Translations under genes and position numbers: made by a program | Part shown: one piece after another, positions 9,452 to 19,055 of the stretch | Position numbering within the stretch: the first letter of the stretch is position 1 | How the letters are laid out: every line of letters begins with the position of its first letter | Assembly: GCF_000192745.1 (NCBI RefSeq) | Contig: NC_015259.1 | Location: forward strand, 2,061,001-2,125,000 | Reading direction: 5' to 3' | Length of the DNA: 64,000 nt | Origin: Polymorphum gilvum SL003B-26A1 | GTDB taxonomy: Bacteria; Pseudomonadota; Alphaproteobacteria; Rhizobiales; Stappiaceae | The notes under the pieces: model-generated | Database searches by the model: none | Told to the model about the DNA's origin: nothing | What the model saw: the letters and a program-made list of their open reading frames with translations, nothing else

Positions 9452-11206
9452 TCAGCGGTCGGTCGGGGCGAGGCGGTCGACGAAGGCGCGCCAGCCGCCG
9501 AATTCGGTGATGTCGTCGGTGCCGCGGGTCGCTTCGGCCTCGACCAGGAAGCCCTTGACGGCGCGCCCGTCGGCGAGGCGCAGGGTGCCGATCGCCATGG
9601 GCGCGGGCAGGGCGGCGACGAAGGCGCCGAAGGCGGCAGGCGTCAGCTGCCAGAGTTCCAGCGCGATCGCCGCGCCGGCGCCCGGCCCGACGCGCAGCAG
9701 GCCGGGCTTGGGCACGTCCTGGCCGGCGAGCGCATAGAGCCGGTAGTCCGGCGCGGTCGTTGCCTCGGCGAGGAAGCGCGCGCCGAGCGCCTCGAGCTGG
9801 CCGTTGAGCGGCATGCCGCGCATGTGGGCGCCGGCGACGGCCAGCGTCACGGGGGCGGCTGCGTCGGGATGGCGCGGGTCGCGGGCAATGGCCCGGGCGA
9901 GGCCGGCCAGGAAGCCGTCGCGGCCGGCCGCCGCGAGCAGGGTGACGTTGCCCGGGCGGCCGTCGCGGCGCCGTGCGACTGGCACGGCGATGCCGCACAG
10001 ATCGAGCAGGTTGACGAAATTGGTGTAGGTGCCGAGCCGGCTGTTGGGCGTCACCGGATCGGCGGCGATCTCGTCCAGGCTGACGAAGCAGGGGATGGTC
10101 GGCACGCACAGGCAGTCGAGGGCGGCGAGCACCGGCTCGACCTGGCGCTTGAGCGCCTCCAGCCGGTACAGGCCGGCGAAGGCGTCGGCGGCGCTCAGCT
10201 TCGCCGCGCCGCCGATGATCAGGCGCGTGGTCGGATGCAGGATCTCGGGGCGGGTCTCCATGATGGTGCGGATCGCCGCATAGCGCTCGGCGACCCAGGC
10301 GCCCTCGTAGAGCAGGGCGGCGGTCTCGTAGAAGGGCTCGAAGTCGATCTCGACGATTTCCGCGCCGCGGGCGGCGATGTCGGCAAGGGTGGCGGTGTAG
10401 CTGTCGGCCTGGACGGCGTCGCCGAAGAAACGGCGCTGGTCGGCGCGCGGCACGCCGACCGCCAGCCGGGCCGGCCAGGCGGCGAGCGGGCCGGCCGGGC
10501 GGTGGCGCGAATAGGCGTCGGCGGGATCGTGGGCGGCGGCGACCGCGAAGGCGGCATAGGCGTCCTCGACCGTGTGGGCGAAGATCGAGACGGTGTCGAG
10601 GGTGCGGCAGGCGGGCACGACGCCTGTTGCCGACAGGGAGCCGAGCGAGGGTTTCAGGCCGACAAGATCGTTGAGCGCGGCCGGCACGCGCCCTGAACCG
10701 GCGGTGTCGGTGCCAAGCGAGAAGGTGACGATGCCCTGCGCGACGGCGACCGCCGAGCCGGAACTGGAGCCGCCCGGCACGAGGGCCGGATCGACGGCGT
10801 TCCTCGGGATCGGGTAGGGGCTGCGCACGCCGACCAGGCCGGTGGCGAACTGGTCGAGGTTGGTCTTGCCGACGACGATGGCGCCGGCCGCCTTCAGCCG
10901 CGCGACGACGGTGGCGTCTTCGGCGGGGTGATAGAGATAGTCCGGGCAGGCGGCGGTGGTCGGCATGCCGGCGACGTCGATGTTGTCCTTGACCGCGAAG
11001 GGCACGCCCCACAGCGGCTTGAGCGTGAGGTCACGGGCGCCGATGGCGGCGAACTGGTCGAGCAGGTCGTCGCGGCCGGCGACATGAAGGAAGATGCCGG
11101 GATCGTCGAGCGCGGCGATGCGGTCGAGAATGCGGTCGACCATGTCCTCGGGCGTCAGGCCGGAGGCATAGGCTTCGTGCAGGGCGGCGATCGCGGTCTT
11201 GGGCAT
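9452..11206 (-). CDS. atzF: allophanate hydrolase
   Basis: A 584-residue protein with an N-terminal amidase domain (triad Lys73 in FAVKDN, Ser147 in VPGGSSSG, Ser171 in GTDTAGSGR) and a C-terminal AtzF domain (VAGAHMRGMPLNGQLEALGA ... ADGRAVKGFLVE). Both domains are present, so it should take allophanate to N-carboxycarbamate and on to ammonia and carbon dioxide. About 585-605 residues is the normal length for stand-alone AtzF without a fused urea carboxylase. I chose the ATG at 11206, from which the residues look family-like; an in-frame ATG at 11266 would add 20 residues and neither has a strong ribosome site. This is the last step of biuret and cyanuric acid breakdown. Confidence 0.92.
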   Translation of the reverse strand: MPKTAIAALHEAYASGLTPEDMVDRILDRIAALDDPGIFLHVAGRDDLLDQFAAIGARDLTLKPLWGVPFAVKDNIDVAGMPTTAACPDYLYHPAEDATVVARLKAAGAIVVGKTNLDQFATGLVGVRSPYPIPRNAVDPALVPGGSSSGSAVAVAQGIVTFSLGTDTAGSGRVPAALNDLVGLKPSLGSLSATGVVPACRTLDTVSIFAHTVEDAYAAFAVAAAHDPADAYSRHRPAGPLAAWPARLAVGVPRADQRRFFGDAVQADSYTATLADIAARGAEIVEIDFEPFYETAALLYEGAWVAERYAAIRTIMETRPEILHPTTRLIIGGAAKLSAADAFAGLYRLEALKRQVEPVLAALDCLCVPTIPCFVSLDEIAADPVTPNSRLGTYTNFVNLLDLCGIAVPVARRRDGRPGNVTLLAAAGRDGFLAGLARAIARDPRHPDAAAPVTLAVAGAHMRGMPLNGQLEALGARFLAEATTAPDYRLYALAGQDVPKPGLLRVGPGAGAAIALELWQLTPAAFGAFVAALPAPMAIGTLRLADGRAVKGFLVEAEATRGTDDITEFGGWRAFVDRLAPTDR

Positions 11207-11433
11207 CGGGATGGTCCGTGGTGCGGGGGCGGTGAAGGGATCGGCCGGATTGTATGCAATCGCCATGTGGAACACAAAGCAATGCCCGTGCCAGCGGCTC
11301 TGCCGGTGAAAATGTTCCGGTCTCTCCGCGAAAACTGCGGGAAAACAAGGCCTACTTGACCTGACGGCGAGAAGGACCTGAAAACAGGCCCTGCACAAAA
11401 TCACGGCACCTTGGCGCCGAAGCGGCCGGATCG

Positions 11434-12285
11434 TCAGCCCAGTTCGAAGCTCGTGATGCCGAAGACGCGGGCGAGCGGCACCTCGGGGGCGGGATCCTTG
11501 TACATGCGCGCGGTCTCGAACACCGGCGACAGGTCGTAGCGCTCGGCGAGCGCGATCGCGGCGGCGTTCGGCTCCGGCGGGTCGAGATAGATCTCGCTGC
11601 CCCTGACCTGACCGGCCAGCGCGCGGAACAGCAGGTCGGCGCCGGCCTCGGTGTCGGCGAACAGTGGGCCGATCTTGAAGCCGTCGAGGCAGGCGCGGAT
11701 CGTGCCGTAGCCGGTGAGGGTGCCGTCCTCGACCAGGGCGAAGGCGCGCCGGCTCGGCGCCATCGGGTCGAGCCAGGCCTTCAGGAAGGCTTCGCGCGGG
11801 GCCTGGAAGACGGCGCGGTCGTAGTTGCGCAGGGAGGCAAACAGACCCTGACCGGCGCGCACCACGCGCGGGTCGACCGGCGTGTCGGCGGTCGACAGGC
11901 CGCCGTAGCGGATGTTGCGATGGGCGAGCGCGAAGCCGGACTTGCGGTAGGCGTCCTGCTGGGCGACGACGCCGTCGAGGCCGACGGCGCGCGTGCCGAG
12001 ACGTGCCATGCCCGCCTGCCAGGTGGCCCAGCCGTAACCCTTGCCGCGGTGGCCGGGAGCGCAGATGTAGCAGCCGAGGAAGCCGAAGGCGTCGCCGTAG
12101 GCGACCACGGAGATCGAGGTGATCGGTTCGTCGCCGAGAAAGCCCATGAGGAAGCCGCCCGGGTCGGCGGCCATAAACGCTTCCGCGTCGTCCCGGCCCG
12201 GGTTCCAGCCTTCGTTTGCGGCCCAGTCGAGGGCGAGCCGCAGATCGTCGGCCGACATGGGGGCGATTCGGAAGCCGGCGTCCAT
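11434..12285 (-). CDS. GNAT-family N-acetyltransferase
   Basis: A 283-residue acetyltransferase-like protein. The first half is a typical GNAT domain: FRIAPMSADDLRLALDWAANEGWNPG at the start, the acetyl-CoA loop APGHRGKGYGWATWQ near residues 85-100, and the AYRKSGF helix. The C-terminal half resembles the second, degenerate GNAT-like domain seen in YitI/YobR-style proteins. The acceptor is unknown. It is transcribed in the same direction as atzF but lies 228 bp upstream of it, with A/T-rich sequence between, so co-transcription is doubtful. Confidence 0.8.
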   Translation of the reverse strand: MDAGFRIAPMSADDLRLALDWAANEGWNPGRDDAEAFMAADPGGFLMGFLGDEPITSISVVAYGDAFGFLGCYICAPGHRGKGYGWATWQAGMARLGTRAVGLDGVVAQQDAYRKSGFALAHRNIRYGGLSTADTPVDPRVVRAGQGLFASLRNYDRAVFQAPREAFLKAWLDPMAPSRRAFALVEDGTLTGYGTIRACLDGFKIGPLFADTEAGADLLFRALAGQVRGSEIYLDPPEPNAAAIALAERYDLSPVFETARMYKDPAPEVPLARVFGITSFELG

Positions 12286-12576
12286 AGTGCACTCCTGGTG
12301 CTGGGGTCCGGCGTGCGGCCGGTCCGCGCGGTGTCTGCCTTCGGTGATAGGGCCGGCTTCCGGCCGCCGTCAATTGCCGCCGCACAACCGCCGCATCTTT
12401 GCCGTGTCTGCCGCAGCGTCATTGCCGCGTCCGCCGCCGGCCGGCAATCGCGCGGCCTGTGACCCTCGCCACAGTTCCGATTCTATTTCTCTCTATGTTC
12501 GCGATATAGTCGCAACAATCGGACAAGGCGGAGCCGGGCGGCTCCCGCAATCAACCGGAAGCAACAGGAGCATGGC

Positions 12577-13263
12577 ATGTCTATGCGTGTGAAAGGACAG
12601 GAGGGGCGTGGCCGGCGGATGGCATGCGACCTCGTCAAGACCACGGCAGGCGCCGCGATCGGTCTGGCGCTGGGACTGGTGGCGGCTCAGGCCGACCCGG
12701 TCGCCATGGTGCTCGACCGTTCGGAGAATGTCACCTTCGCGGCCTTCTCCGAACTCTATCCGGGAGATGTCGTCACGCTCGGGGAGACGGGCCATGTCGA
12801 CCTGCTCGACTACGCGACCTGTCGCGAGGTACGTATCACCGGCGGAACGGTCTCCGCGACGGGCGACGGCCTGACGGTCGAGAACGGCGAGGAAAGGGAA
12901 TTGCGGCCCGGCAACTGCCTCGGCCAGAAGGCCGCCGCGAGCGACAGCAAGGGCCTTGCTGTGACGATGCGCGGCATTGTTCCGGAGAACAAGGTCGCCG
13001 CCTCGCTGATGCTGCGTTTCGACGACGACCTCAAGGCGCGCTTCGACACCGTGCTGGTTTCCTTCGCCGGCGGGCCGCCGCACGAATTTCCGATGGACGA
13101 CCGCGTGCTGGCGGAAATGCCGGCCTGGAGCGCGGAAGGCGAGGAGGTTCCGGTCGAGATATTCCTGAAGGGCAAGGCAAGCGACGGCACCGTCGAACTG
13201 CGCCAGTTCACGGTCGATCCGTTGCAGGTCGGACGCAACACCGCGGTCGTCGTGGTGAAATGA
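12577..13263 (+). CDS. secreted protein of unknown function, FecR-like fragment, upstream of CHASE2 cyclase
   Basis: A 228-residue protein with a hydrophobic segment TAGAAIGLALGLVAAQA that reads as a signal peptide ending near residue 39. The mature part is beta-rich and starts DPVAMVLDRSENVTFAAFSE, with LYPGDVVTLGETGHVDLLDY resembling FecR-type periplasmic domains; this likeness is weak. It contains two cysteines (YATCREV and GNCLGQK) that could pair in the periplasm. The stop overlaps the ATG of the CHASE2 cyclase gene (ATGA), so the two are coupled and this protein probably feeds a periplasmic signal to the CHASE2 sensor. Start codon supported by AGGAG 7 nt upstream. Confidence 0.7.
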   Translation: MSMRVKGQEGRGRRMACDLVKTTAGAAIGLALGLVAAQADPVAMVLDRSENVTFAAFSELYPGDVVTLGETGHVDLLDYATCREVRITGGTVSATGDGLTVENGEERELRPGNCLGQKAAASDSKGLAVTMRGIVPENKVAASLMLRFDDDLKARFDTVLVSFAGGPPHEFPMDDRVLAEMPAWSAEGEEVPVEIFLKGKASDGTVELRQFTVDPLQVGRNTAVVVVK

Positions 13264-15215
13264 GCGCAGCCGCGCGGAGCGCGGAGCCTGGCGGCGACCG
13301 CCGGCGGCTCAAGGCAGCGATGGTGATCCTGGCCGCCCTGGCCGGCTTCGCGGCCGGCCTCGGGGCGGTCGGAGCGATCTGGGAAGGCTGGGTTACCGAT
13401 CGGCTGCTGCAGGTGCGCGCCATCGCGCTCGATCCTCCGGTCGAGGCCGACTTCCCGGTCGCGGTGGTCGGGCTCGATCAGGCGTCGCTGACCTCCAAGC
13501 GGCTGGAGACCATTCCCCGGGTGTTCATGTCGCAGGCCTTCGCCAAGGCCGGCCGCGCGCTGTTCGAGGCCGGCGCGACCGCGATCGGCCTGGATTTCGT
13601 CTTTGCCTTCAGCGCCGACGCCTTCTCCGATCCGCAGACCGGAGAGGCGCGGCTGCGCGGCTACGACCGGCCGTTCCTGCAGTTCCTCTATGACAACCGC
13701 GGCCGGGTGTTCGTTGCCCGCACGTCGAGCGGTGTGCCGCACCGGTCGATCACCGCTGCGGGCGGCACCGATGGCATCCGCTCGACCGAGATCGTGACCG
13801 ACAGCGACGGGGTGGTGCGCCGGCACAGGCCGACGGCGCCGCTCGGCCAGTCGGGCGCCTTCGTCGACGCGCTGCTCGACAAGGCTGGTGCGACGATCGA
13901 CCGACCCTACATGCCGCTGCCGTCGGCGCGACTCGGATCGGTCACGCCCTATCTGTCTCTGGTCGACGTGCTCGACATGATGACGACGCCGGAAGGCCGT
14001 GCCGGGCTGGAGACCTTCGCGCGCGGGCGCGTCGTGCTGTTCGGCAGCACGCTGGCGAACGAGGACGAGCACCTCTATCTCGACCGGTTCCTGCCGGTGC
14101 GCGACGCCGTTGGCGCGGTTGCCGGTCCGGCCGGCCGACCGCCGCTGCGCGGCGCTACGGCCGGCGTCTACATCCTGGCCGACCTGATCGGTGCGCCCAT
14201 GAGCGGGCGGATCGCGATCGACGTGCCGTTCGCCGTCGTGATCGGGCTGACGCTGGCCTTTGCCGTTGCCGGCGCGCTGGCCGGGCTGAACCTGCCCCTG
14301 CCGAGCCTGCCGGTCGTGGGCATCCTGCTGGTCGCTGCCGGTCTCGGCCTTGCCCTTGCCGGTCTCGCCGGCGGGCGCTTCCTGCCGCCGGCAGCGGTTC
14401 CGGTCGCGGGCCTCGGCGCGCTTGTCGTCGCCGGCATCGCCCAGGTCGCCGTGCTCAAGCGGCGCGAGCGCGAACTGGTGCGCTTGTTCGGCCACTACCT
14501 GGCGCCGGACGTGATCAGGCGGATGGCCGAGCAGGAGCGGCTGTCGGACCTCGGCGGCGAGACCCGCCACGTGGTGGTGGCCTTCATCGACATCATCGGC
14601 TTCACCAAGATGTCCGAGAAGCTGGCGGACCGCGAGGTGGTCTCGGTCGTCAACGCCTGCTTCGGCGCGATCGGCGCGGCGATCACCCGCGACGAGGGCT
14701 ATATCGACAAGTACATCGGCGATGCCATCATGGCGGTGTGGAACGCTCCCAACGACGTGGCCGAGCCGGAACAGCAGGCCGTCGGCTGCGCGCTCAAGAT
14801 CCTCGCCCTGATCCCGGACCTGCGCCGGCGCACGGGGCAGGCGGATCTCGATCTGCGCATCGCGCTCAATGCTGGCCCGGCTCTGGTCGGGGACATCGGC
14901 GGCGAGATCCGGCGCTCGTTCACGGTCATGGGTACGACGGTCAACACCGCGAGCCGGATCGAGGCGATCGCCAAGGACGCGGGCGTGCGTCTGGCATTCA
15001 GCGGTCCGGTGGCTGCGGCGCTGCCGCCGGAGACGCGGATGGTGCCGCTGTGGCAGGGTCGCCTGCGCGGCCTCAGTGCCGAAACGACGGTTCTTACCCT
15101 CGACGATCCGCGCGTGTGGATCGACGGCGCGGCCAGGGCGCTTGAGGCGATCGAAGCCGAGGACTTCGAGGACGCCATCGGTTCCCCGGGGCGGTCGGCC
15201 GGGCGCGCAAGCTGA
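13260..15215 (+). CDS. CHASE2-domain class III adenylate/guanylate cyclase
   Basis: A 651-residue membrane sensor enzyme. After one N-terminal membrane segment comes a periplasmic CHASE2 domain (about residues 40-310), then three membrane helices (about 320-410) and a class III cyclase domain. Catalytic residues look complete: metal Asp444 in AFIDIIGFTKMSEKL, the YIDKYIGDAIMAVW motif with Lys and the second metal Asp488, and VNTASRIE with the transition-state Asn and Arg. The Lys in YIDKYIGD suits an adenylate cyclase. It should convert ATP to cAMP in response to a periplasmic signal, possibly through the coupled upstream protein. A cAMP phosphodiesterase-like gene occurs at 36648-37484 but is not linked. 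Confidence 0.9.
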   Translation: MSAAARSAEPGGDRRRLKAAMVILAALAGFAAGLGAVGAIWEGWVTDRLLQVRAIALDPPVEADFPVAVVGLDQASLTSKRLETIPRVFMSQAFAKAGRALFEAGATAIGLDFVFAFSADAFSDPQTGEARLRGYDRPFLQFLYDNRGRVFVARTSSGVPHRSITAAGGTDGIRSTEIVTDSDGVVRRHRPTAPLGQSGAFVDALLDKAGATIDRPYMPLPSARLGSVTPYLSLVDVLDMMTTPEGRAGLETFARGRVVLFGSTLANEDEHLYLDRFLPVRDAVGAVAGPAGRPPLRGATAGVYILADLIGAPMSGRIAIDVPFAVVIGLTLAFAVAGALAGLNLPLPSLPVVGILLVAAGLGLALAGLAGGRFLPPAAVPVAGLGALVVAGIAQVAVLKRRERELVRLFGHYLAPDVIRRMAEQERLSDLGGETRHVVVAFIDIIGFTKMSEKLADREVVSVVNACFGAIGAAITRDEGYIDKYIGDAIMAVWNAPNDVAEPEQQAVGCALKILALIPDLRRRTGQADLDLRIALNAGPALVGDIGGEIRRSFTVMGTTVNTASRIEAIAKDAGVRLAFSGPVAAALPPETRMVPLWQGRLRGLSAETTVLTLDDPRVWIDGAARALEAIEAEDFEDAIGSPGRSAGRAS

Positions 15216-15555
15216 CTGCCCATACCGGCATCGCGCCACGCGACAAAGGTCGGCGCCTGCGCGGGGCCGAGGCCAACCTCCACCCTTTTCGTCCCGCACT
15301 TAGCGAAGCGGCAATCAAGGTGACCAGCAGATCGGCTTGCCGCGGGGACGGACATGCTTGCGTGCCGCCGCCGAGCAAAATCCACCGCTCTGCAAACGTG
15401 TCGGTCCCGGGTCTCGCGCTGCTCGTCCGGGGTGACGGCGGAGCGTGTAACCGGGCTGTGCCCTGCGCGTGCCTGAAGGACGGCGGAAGGGGGCTTGTCG
15501 TCACGCGCAAGGCCGGCGCGGACGCCGGCCTTGCAGGTGTCGCCTCGACCGGGCG
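15216..15555. other. 340-bp convergent intergenic region with a perfect 10-bp-stem inverted repeat
   Basis: The region lies between the convergent cyclase and caspase-like genes and shows no coding sequence I can support. At 15508-15533 CAAGGCCGGC and GCCGGCCTTG are separated by six bases, a strong stem-loop placed just past the stop of the caspase-like gene. Neither side has a T run, so if it ends transcription it would do so without a classical U tract. Confidence 0.55.
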
Positions 15556-17112
15556 TCAGCGACCGATGGCGCCGCCGATGATGCCACCGACCACGCCGCC
15601 GAGGAACGCCGCACCGGCAGCGCCGCCGACCCCGCCGCCGGTGTCCTCGGCCGGAACGGCGCGTTGGGGCGCGCGGCGCTGCGGCTCGGGAGCGGCGGCC
15701 GGCTGGGGCGTGCGGGCCGCGCTGCGGGTCGCCGCGGCGGCAGCCTGCTGGCGCTGAAGCTCGGCGACATAGGCGAGATATTGCGCCTGGGTCTGGCTGG
15801 TCAGAAGGGCGTGCTGGGCGGCGTTGAACCAGCCGGTCGCGGGCAGGCCGTTGGCCGTCTGCCAGGCGCGGATGCCGGAACGCGTGTTCTGGCCGAAGGC
15901 GCCGTCCGGACGGCCGACGTTGTAGCCGGCGAGGTTGAGGCGGGCCTGGACCTCGACCCGGGTCGCCTTGGACCAGCCGAGGGCCGCCTCGGTGGCTTCG
16001 GAACCGGCGTCAGGGTCGGAAACGGGGGCATCGGCGCTCACGGCCACGGCGGCGACCTTGTCGGCTGCTCCCTGCTGACGGGTCATGCCGCCCTTCGGCT
16101 CGCCCGCCTGCAGCCGCGCGATCGAATTGCGGGCGAAGTCGGCGAAGTTGCCGTTAGGGTAGGAGGCGAGATAGGCCTCGTAGTCGGCGACAGTGCCGCC
16201 CTTCTGGGCTGCATCCCAGGTGGCCTTCTCACGCTCCCAGGCGATCACGTTGACCGGAGTCGGCGTCGCGGCCGGCGTTTCGGAAGTCGGCTGGGCGCCG
16301 AGCGCCGCGACCTGGGCCCCGTCTGCGGCGGCGGTCGAGGCGGTCTTGTTCAGGTAGACCTCGCCGATCAGGGAGGCGTTGACCCAGGGCCGCTGGCGCT
16401 GCCCGGTCTCGCGGTAGACGTCGCCGGTGACGCGGGTCATGACGTTCTGGATCGGTGTGTCGGGGGCGTCGATGTGGCGCAAGAGGGCGGTCGTGAAGGG
16501 CGAGTTGGAACCCTCGCCGTCGAGGGCGACGTCGCCGGGGCTGGTGGCGAAGGCGATCACCGAGCCTTCGCCGCCGGTCTCCTCGATCTTGATCTCGGCC
16601 AGGCCGACGCCGATTGCCGCGGAGCGCGTCGGGCTCATGCTGCGCGCCAGCGTGCGGGCGAGCGGGTTGTCCCGGCAGGCGTCGAGGAACACCATGCGCA
16701 CCTTCACGTTGTTGGACATCTGGCGCAGGATGAAGTCGGCCGAGATGGTCTCGAAATCGAGCGCAGTCTCGTCAGAGAATCTGGCATCCACGGGGATGAG
16801 ATAGTTCTGCCCCTGCACCTGCATGCCGTGGCCGGCGTAGAAGAACAGGGCGACGTCGGCGCCGCGGGCCTCCTTGGCGAACTGGGCGACGGTGCGGCGC
16901 ATGGCGGTGTAGTCGAGGTCGTAGCCCGAGACCACCTCGAAGCCGAGATCGCGCAGCTTGGTGGTCATGGCTCGGGCGTCGTTGGCCGGGTTGGGCAGCT
17001 GCACAGCGTTTTCATAGGCGCTGTTGCCCATGACGAGGGCAACCCGCTTGGCGAGGGCAGGCGCGGTGCCTGCGATCAGGATCGCTGCCACGGCTATCGC
17101 TCTTCCAAACAT
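15556..17112 (-). CDS. secreted caspase-like (peptidase C14) protein with peptidoglycan-binding domain
   Basis: A 518-residue exported protein. Residues 1-21 are a signal peptide (AILIAGTAPALA). Residues 22-260 form a caspase-like domain with the catalytic pair His95 (FYAGHGMQ) and Cys146 (VFLDACRDNP), so it should be an active orthocaspase-type protease. A low-complexity linker and a short repeat-like helical part follow (YEAYLASYPNGNFADFARN), then a peptidoglycan-binding-like domain around 405-455 (EVQARLNLAGYNVGRPDGAF). The tail is proline/alanine-rich and ends in a glycine-zipper GGVVGGIIGGAIG that could insert in a membrane. It faces the CHASE2 cyclase gene. Targets are unknown. Confidence 0.88.
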   Translation of the reverse strand: MFGRAIAVAAILIAGTAPALAKRVALVMGNSAYENAVQLPNPANDARAMTTKLRDLGFEVVSGYDLDYTAMRRTVAQFAKEARGADVALFFYAGHGMQVQGQNYLIPVDARFSDETALDFETISADFILRQMSNNVKVRMVFLDACRDNPLARTLARSMSPTRSAAIGVGLAEIKIEETGGEGSVIAFATSPGDVALDGEGSNSPFTTALLRHIDAPDTPIQNVMTRVTGDVYRETGQRQRPWVNASLIGEVYLNKTASTAAADGAQVAALGAQPTSETPAATPTPVNVIAWEREKATWDAAQKGGTVADYEAYLASYPNGNFADFARNSIARLQAGEPKGGMTRQQGAADKVAAVAVSADAPVSDPDAGSEATEAALGWSKATRVEVQARLNLAGYNVGRPDGAFGQNTRSGIRAWQTANGLPATGWFNAAQHALLTSQTQAQYLAYVAELQRQQAAAAATRSAARTPQPAAAPEPQRRAPQRAVPAEDTGGGVGGAAGAAFLGGVVGGIIGGAIGR

Positions 17113-17270
17113 GTTCCGATCCTCTCAACAGTCGCTCGCCGACGCGAGGAGAAATTGAACGAAAGGGCAATGTCCCTTTATACGTCAATTTGACAGGGAA
17201 TCCCTTCCGTTTTCTGTAATCCAGATCACAAATTGAGGCAAAGCCGCGCTTTCGCGGACGTGGGCGCGCG

Positions 17271-17303
17271 CAAAGAAAGGAGGCGGCCCGTTGCCGGACC
17301 GCC
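17271..17303 (-). terminator. probable terminator of the hpa operon
   Basis: On the minus strand a GGCGG(T)CC/GG(G)CCGCC hairpin (17282-17303) is followed by a pyrimidine run rich in T (17271-17281). It lies 30 bp past the stop of hpaH, the last gene of the meta-cleavage operon. The T run is interrupted, so efficiency is uncertain. Confidence 0.5.
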
Positions 17304-17333
17304 CCGAGTTTGCTGCGGTGGGAGCAAGGAAGA

Positions 17334-18149
17334 TCAGGCGAAGTGGCAGCTGACCGTGCCGTAGGGGCCGTAGTCGGCGACGATGGTCGAGCCGGACGGC
17401 GCCTCGATCGGGCGGATGAACGAGCCGGCGAGCACGACCTGGCCGGCCTCGATCGCCATGCCATAGCCAGCCAGCCGGTTGGCCAGCCAGGCGATGCCGC
17501 GCGCCGGGTGGTTGAGCACGCCGGCGCCGAGGCCGGTCTCCTCGACCTCGGCATTCCTGGACACGATGGCGCCCATCCAGCGCATGTCGACGGCGTCGGG
17601 GCGCATCGCGCGTCCGCCGAGCACATAGCCGGCGTTGGCGGCGTTGTCGGAGATGGTGTCGACGATGGTGCGCGCCCTGCCGGTCGCGGGGTCCTTGCGC
17701 AGGATGCGGGTGTCGAGGATCTCCAGCGCCGGGGTGACGAAGTCGGTGGCGTTGAGGACGTCGAAGACGGTCACGCCCGGTCCCGTGAGCGGGGCCTTCA
17801 TGACGAAGGCGATCTCGGCCTCGACGCGCGGCTGGATGAAACGGTCCTCGGCGATCACCGCGCCGTCGTCGAAGGCCATGTCGTCGAACAGCACGCCGGA
17901 ATCGGGAATGTCGATGCCGAGGGCGTATTGCATCGCCTTGGAGGTAAGGCCGATCTTCCAGCCGACCGGCTTGCGGCCGCTATCGATCTTCCGGCGCACC
18001 CAGGCGTCCTGGACGGCATAGGCGTCGTCCATGGTCATGCCGGGATGCTTCAGCGACAGCAGGCCGGTCTGCACGCGGCTGCGCTCGGCCTCGTCGAGGG
18101 CGGCGGCGGCAGCGGCGATGTCCGGTGCGCTCAGGGTCACGGTGGTCAT
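17334..18149 (-). CDS. hpaH: 2-oxo-hept-4-ene-1,7-dioate hydratase
   Basis: A 271-residue member of the 2-keto-4-pentenoate hydratase branch of the FAH superfamily. It shows [15 protein letters not shown], the metal-site EAEIAFVM with the acidic residues of the family, and the C-terminal [20 protein letters not shown]. In homoprotocatechuate breakdown it hydrates 2-oxo-hept-4-ene-1,7-dioate before aldol cleavage by HpaI. The start overlaps the stop of the hpaG-like gene (ATGA). It is the last gene of the operon; no hpaI aldolase is present in the window, so cleavage to pyruvate and succinate semialdehyde must be encoded elsewhere. Confidence 0.88.
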   Translation of the reverse strand: MTTVTLSAPDIAAAAAALDEAERSRVQTGLLSLKHPGMTMDDAYAVQDAWVRRKIDSGRKPVGWKIGLTSKAMQYALGIDIPDSGVLFDDMAFDDGAVIAEDRFIQPRVEAEIAFVMKAPLTGPGVTVFDVLNATDFVTPALEILDTRILRKDPATGRARTIVDTISDNAANAGYVLGGRAMRPDAVDMRWMGAIVSRNAEVEETGLGAGVLNHPARGIAWLANRLAGYGMAIEAGQVVLAGSFIRPIEAPSGSTIVADYGPYGTVSCHFA

Positions 18150-19024
18150 GGCAGTACCTCGTCCTCGACCCGGTTGCGCAGCGTGCCGAGGCCGTCGGCG
18201 CTGACCTCGACGACGTCGCCCGGCTTCAGCCAGACCGGCGGGTCGAAACGCGCTCCCGCCCCGGTCGGCGTGCCGGTCAGGATCGTGTCGCCCGGCAGCA
18301 GCGTGGTGAAAGTCGAGATGTAGGAGACGATCCTGCGGAACGAGAAGATCATCCGGCTGGTGCGGTCGGACTGGCGCAACTCGCCGTTGACACGCGTCTG
18401 AAGCGCGATGTCGGCGATCTGGGCCTCGTCGGCGAAGGGCACGAACCAAGGGCCGATCGAGCCGGTACGGTCGAAGTTCTTGCCCTGGGTGACGTTGAAC
18501 TTGGCGTGGCGGACCCAGTCGCGGATGGTGCCCTCGTTGGCGAGGCTGAGGCCGGCGATGTGCGACAGGGCGTCGGTCTCGGGAATGCGCCGGCCGGGCT
18601 TGCCGATGACGATGACGATCTCGCCCTCGTAGTCGAGTTGCGGGCTTTCCGGCGGGCGCACGATCGGCACGTCGTGGCCGACGAAGGAGGACGGGAAGCG
18701 CACGAACAGCGACGGGTTCGGCGGCGCCTCCTGGCCGTCCTTGTATTCGGCGTTGCGGTCCGGATAGTTGACGCCGACGCACAGGATCTTGCCGGGATCC
18801 GGCACCGGCAGGGCATAGGCGACGGCGGCGGGATCGACGTCGGCGGCAAGGCCGGTCGCGGCGTCGGCGAGGCGGGCGAGGGCACCGTCGGCGATGACGG
18901 TCCTGAGCGTCGGCCAGCGGGCGGCGTGGCGCGCCGACAGGTCGACGATGCCGTCGTCCCTGAGCAGGCCGTATTTCTCGGCGCCGGCGTGGACGAAGCC
19001 GACGAAACGGGTGAGAGCGGTCAT
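18146..19024 (-). CDS. hpaG: 5-oxopent-3-ene-1,2,5-tricarboxylate decarboxylase/isomerase, FAH family
   Basis: A 292-residue fumarylacetoacetate hydrolase-fold protein. The family signature is clear: ILCVGVNYPDRNAEYK, SLFVRFPSSFVG, the metal-binding LDYEGEIVIVIGK and LLPGDTILTGTP. E. coli HpaG is a fusion of two such domains; this protein has one, so it probably carries the decarboxylase step, with isomerisation possibly shared. The ATG at 19024 follows GGAAGG at normal spacing and was preferred to an in-frame ATG at 19036. Position between the ring-cleavage dioxygenases and the hydratase fits the pathway order. Confidence 0.82.
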   Translation of the reverse strand: MTALTRFVGFVHAGAEKYGLLRDDGIVDLSARHAARWPTLRTVIADGALARLADAATGLAADVDPAAVAYALPVPDPGKILCVGVNYPDRNAEYKDGQEAPPNPSLFVRFPSSFVGHDVPIVRPPESPQLDYEGEIVIVIGKPGRRIPETDALSHIAGLSLANEGTIRDWVRHAKFNVTQGKNFDRTGSIGPWFVPFADEAQIADIALQTRVNGELRQSDRTSRMIFSFRRIVSYISTFTTLLPGDTILTGTPTGAGARFDPPVWLKPGDVVEVSADGLGTLRNRVEDEVLP

Positions 19025-19055
19025 GACGCCTTCCATGCAAGGGTCGCGGCGCGGG

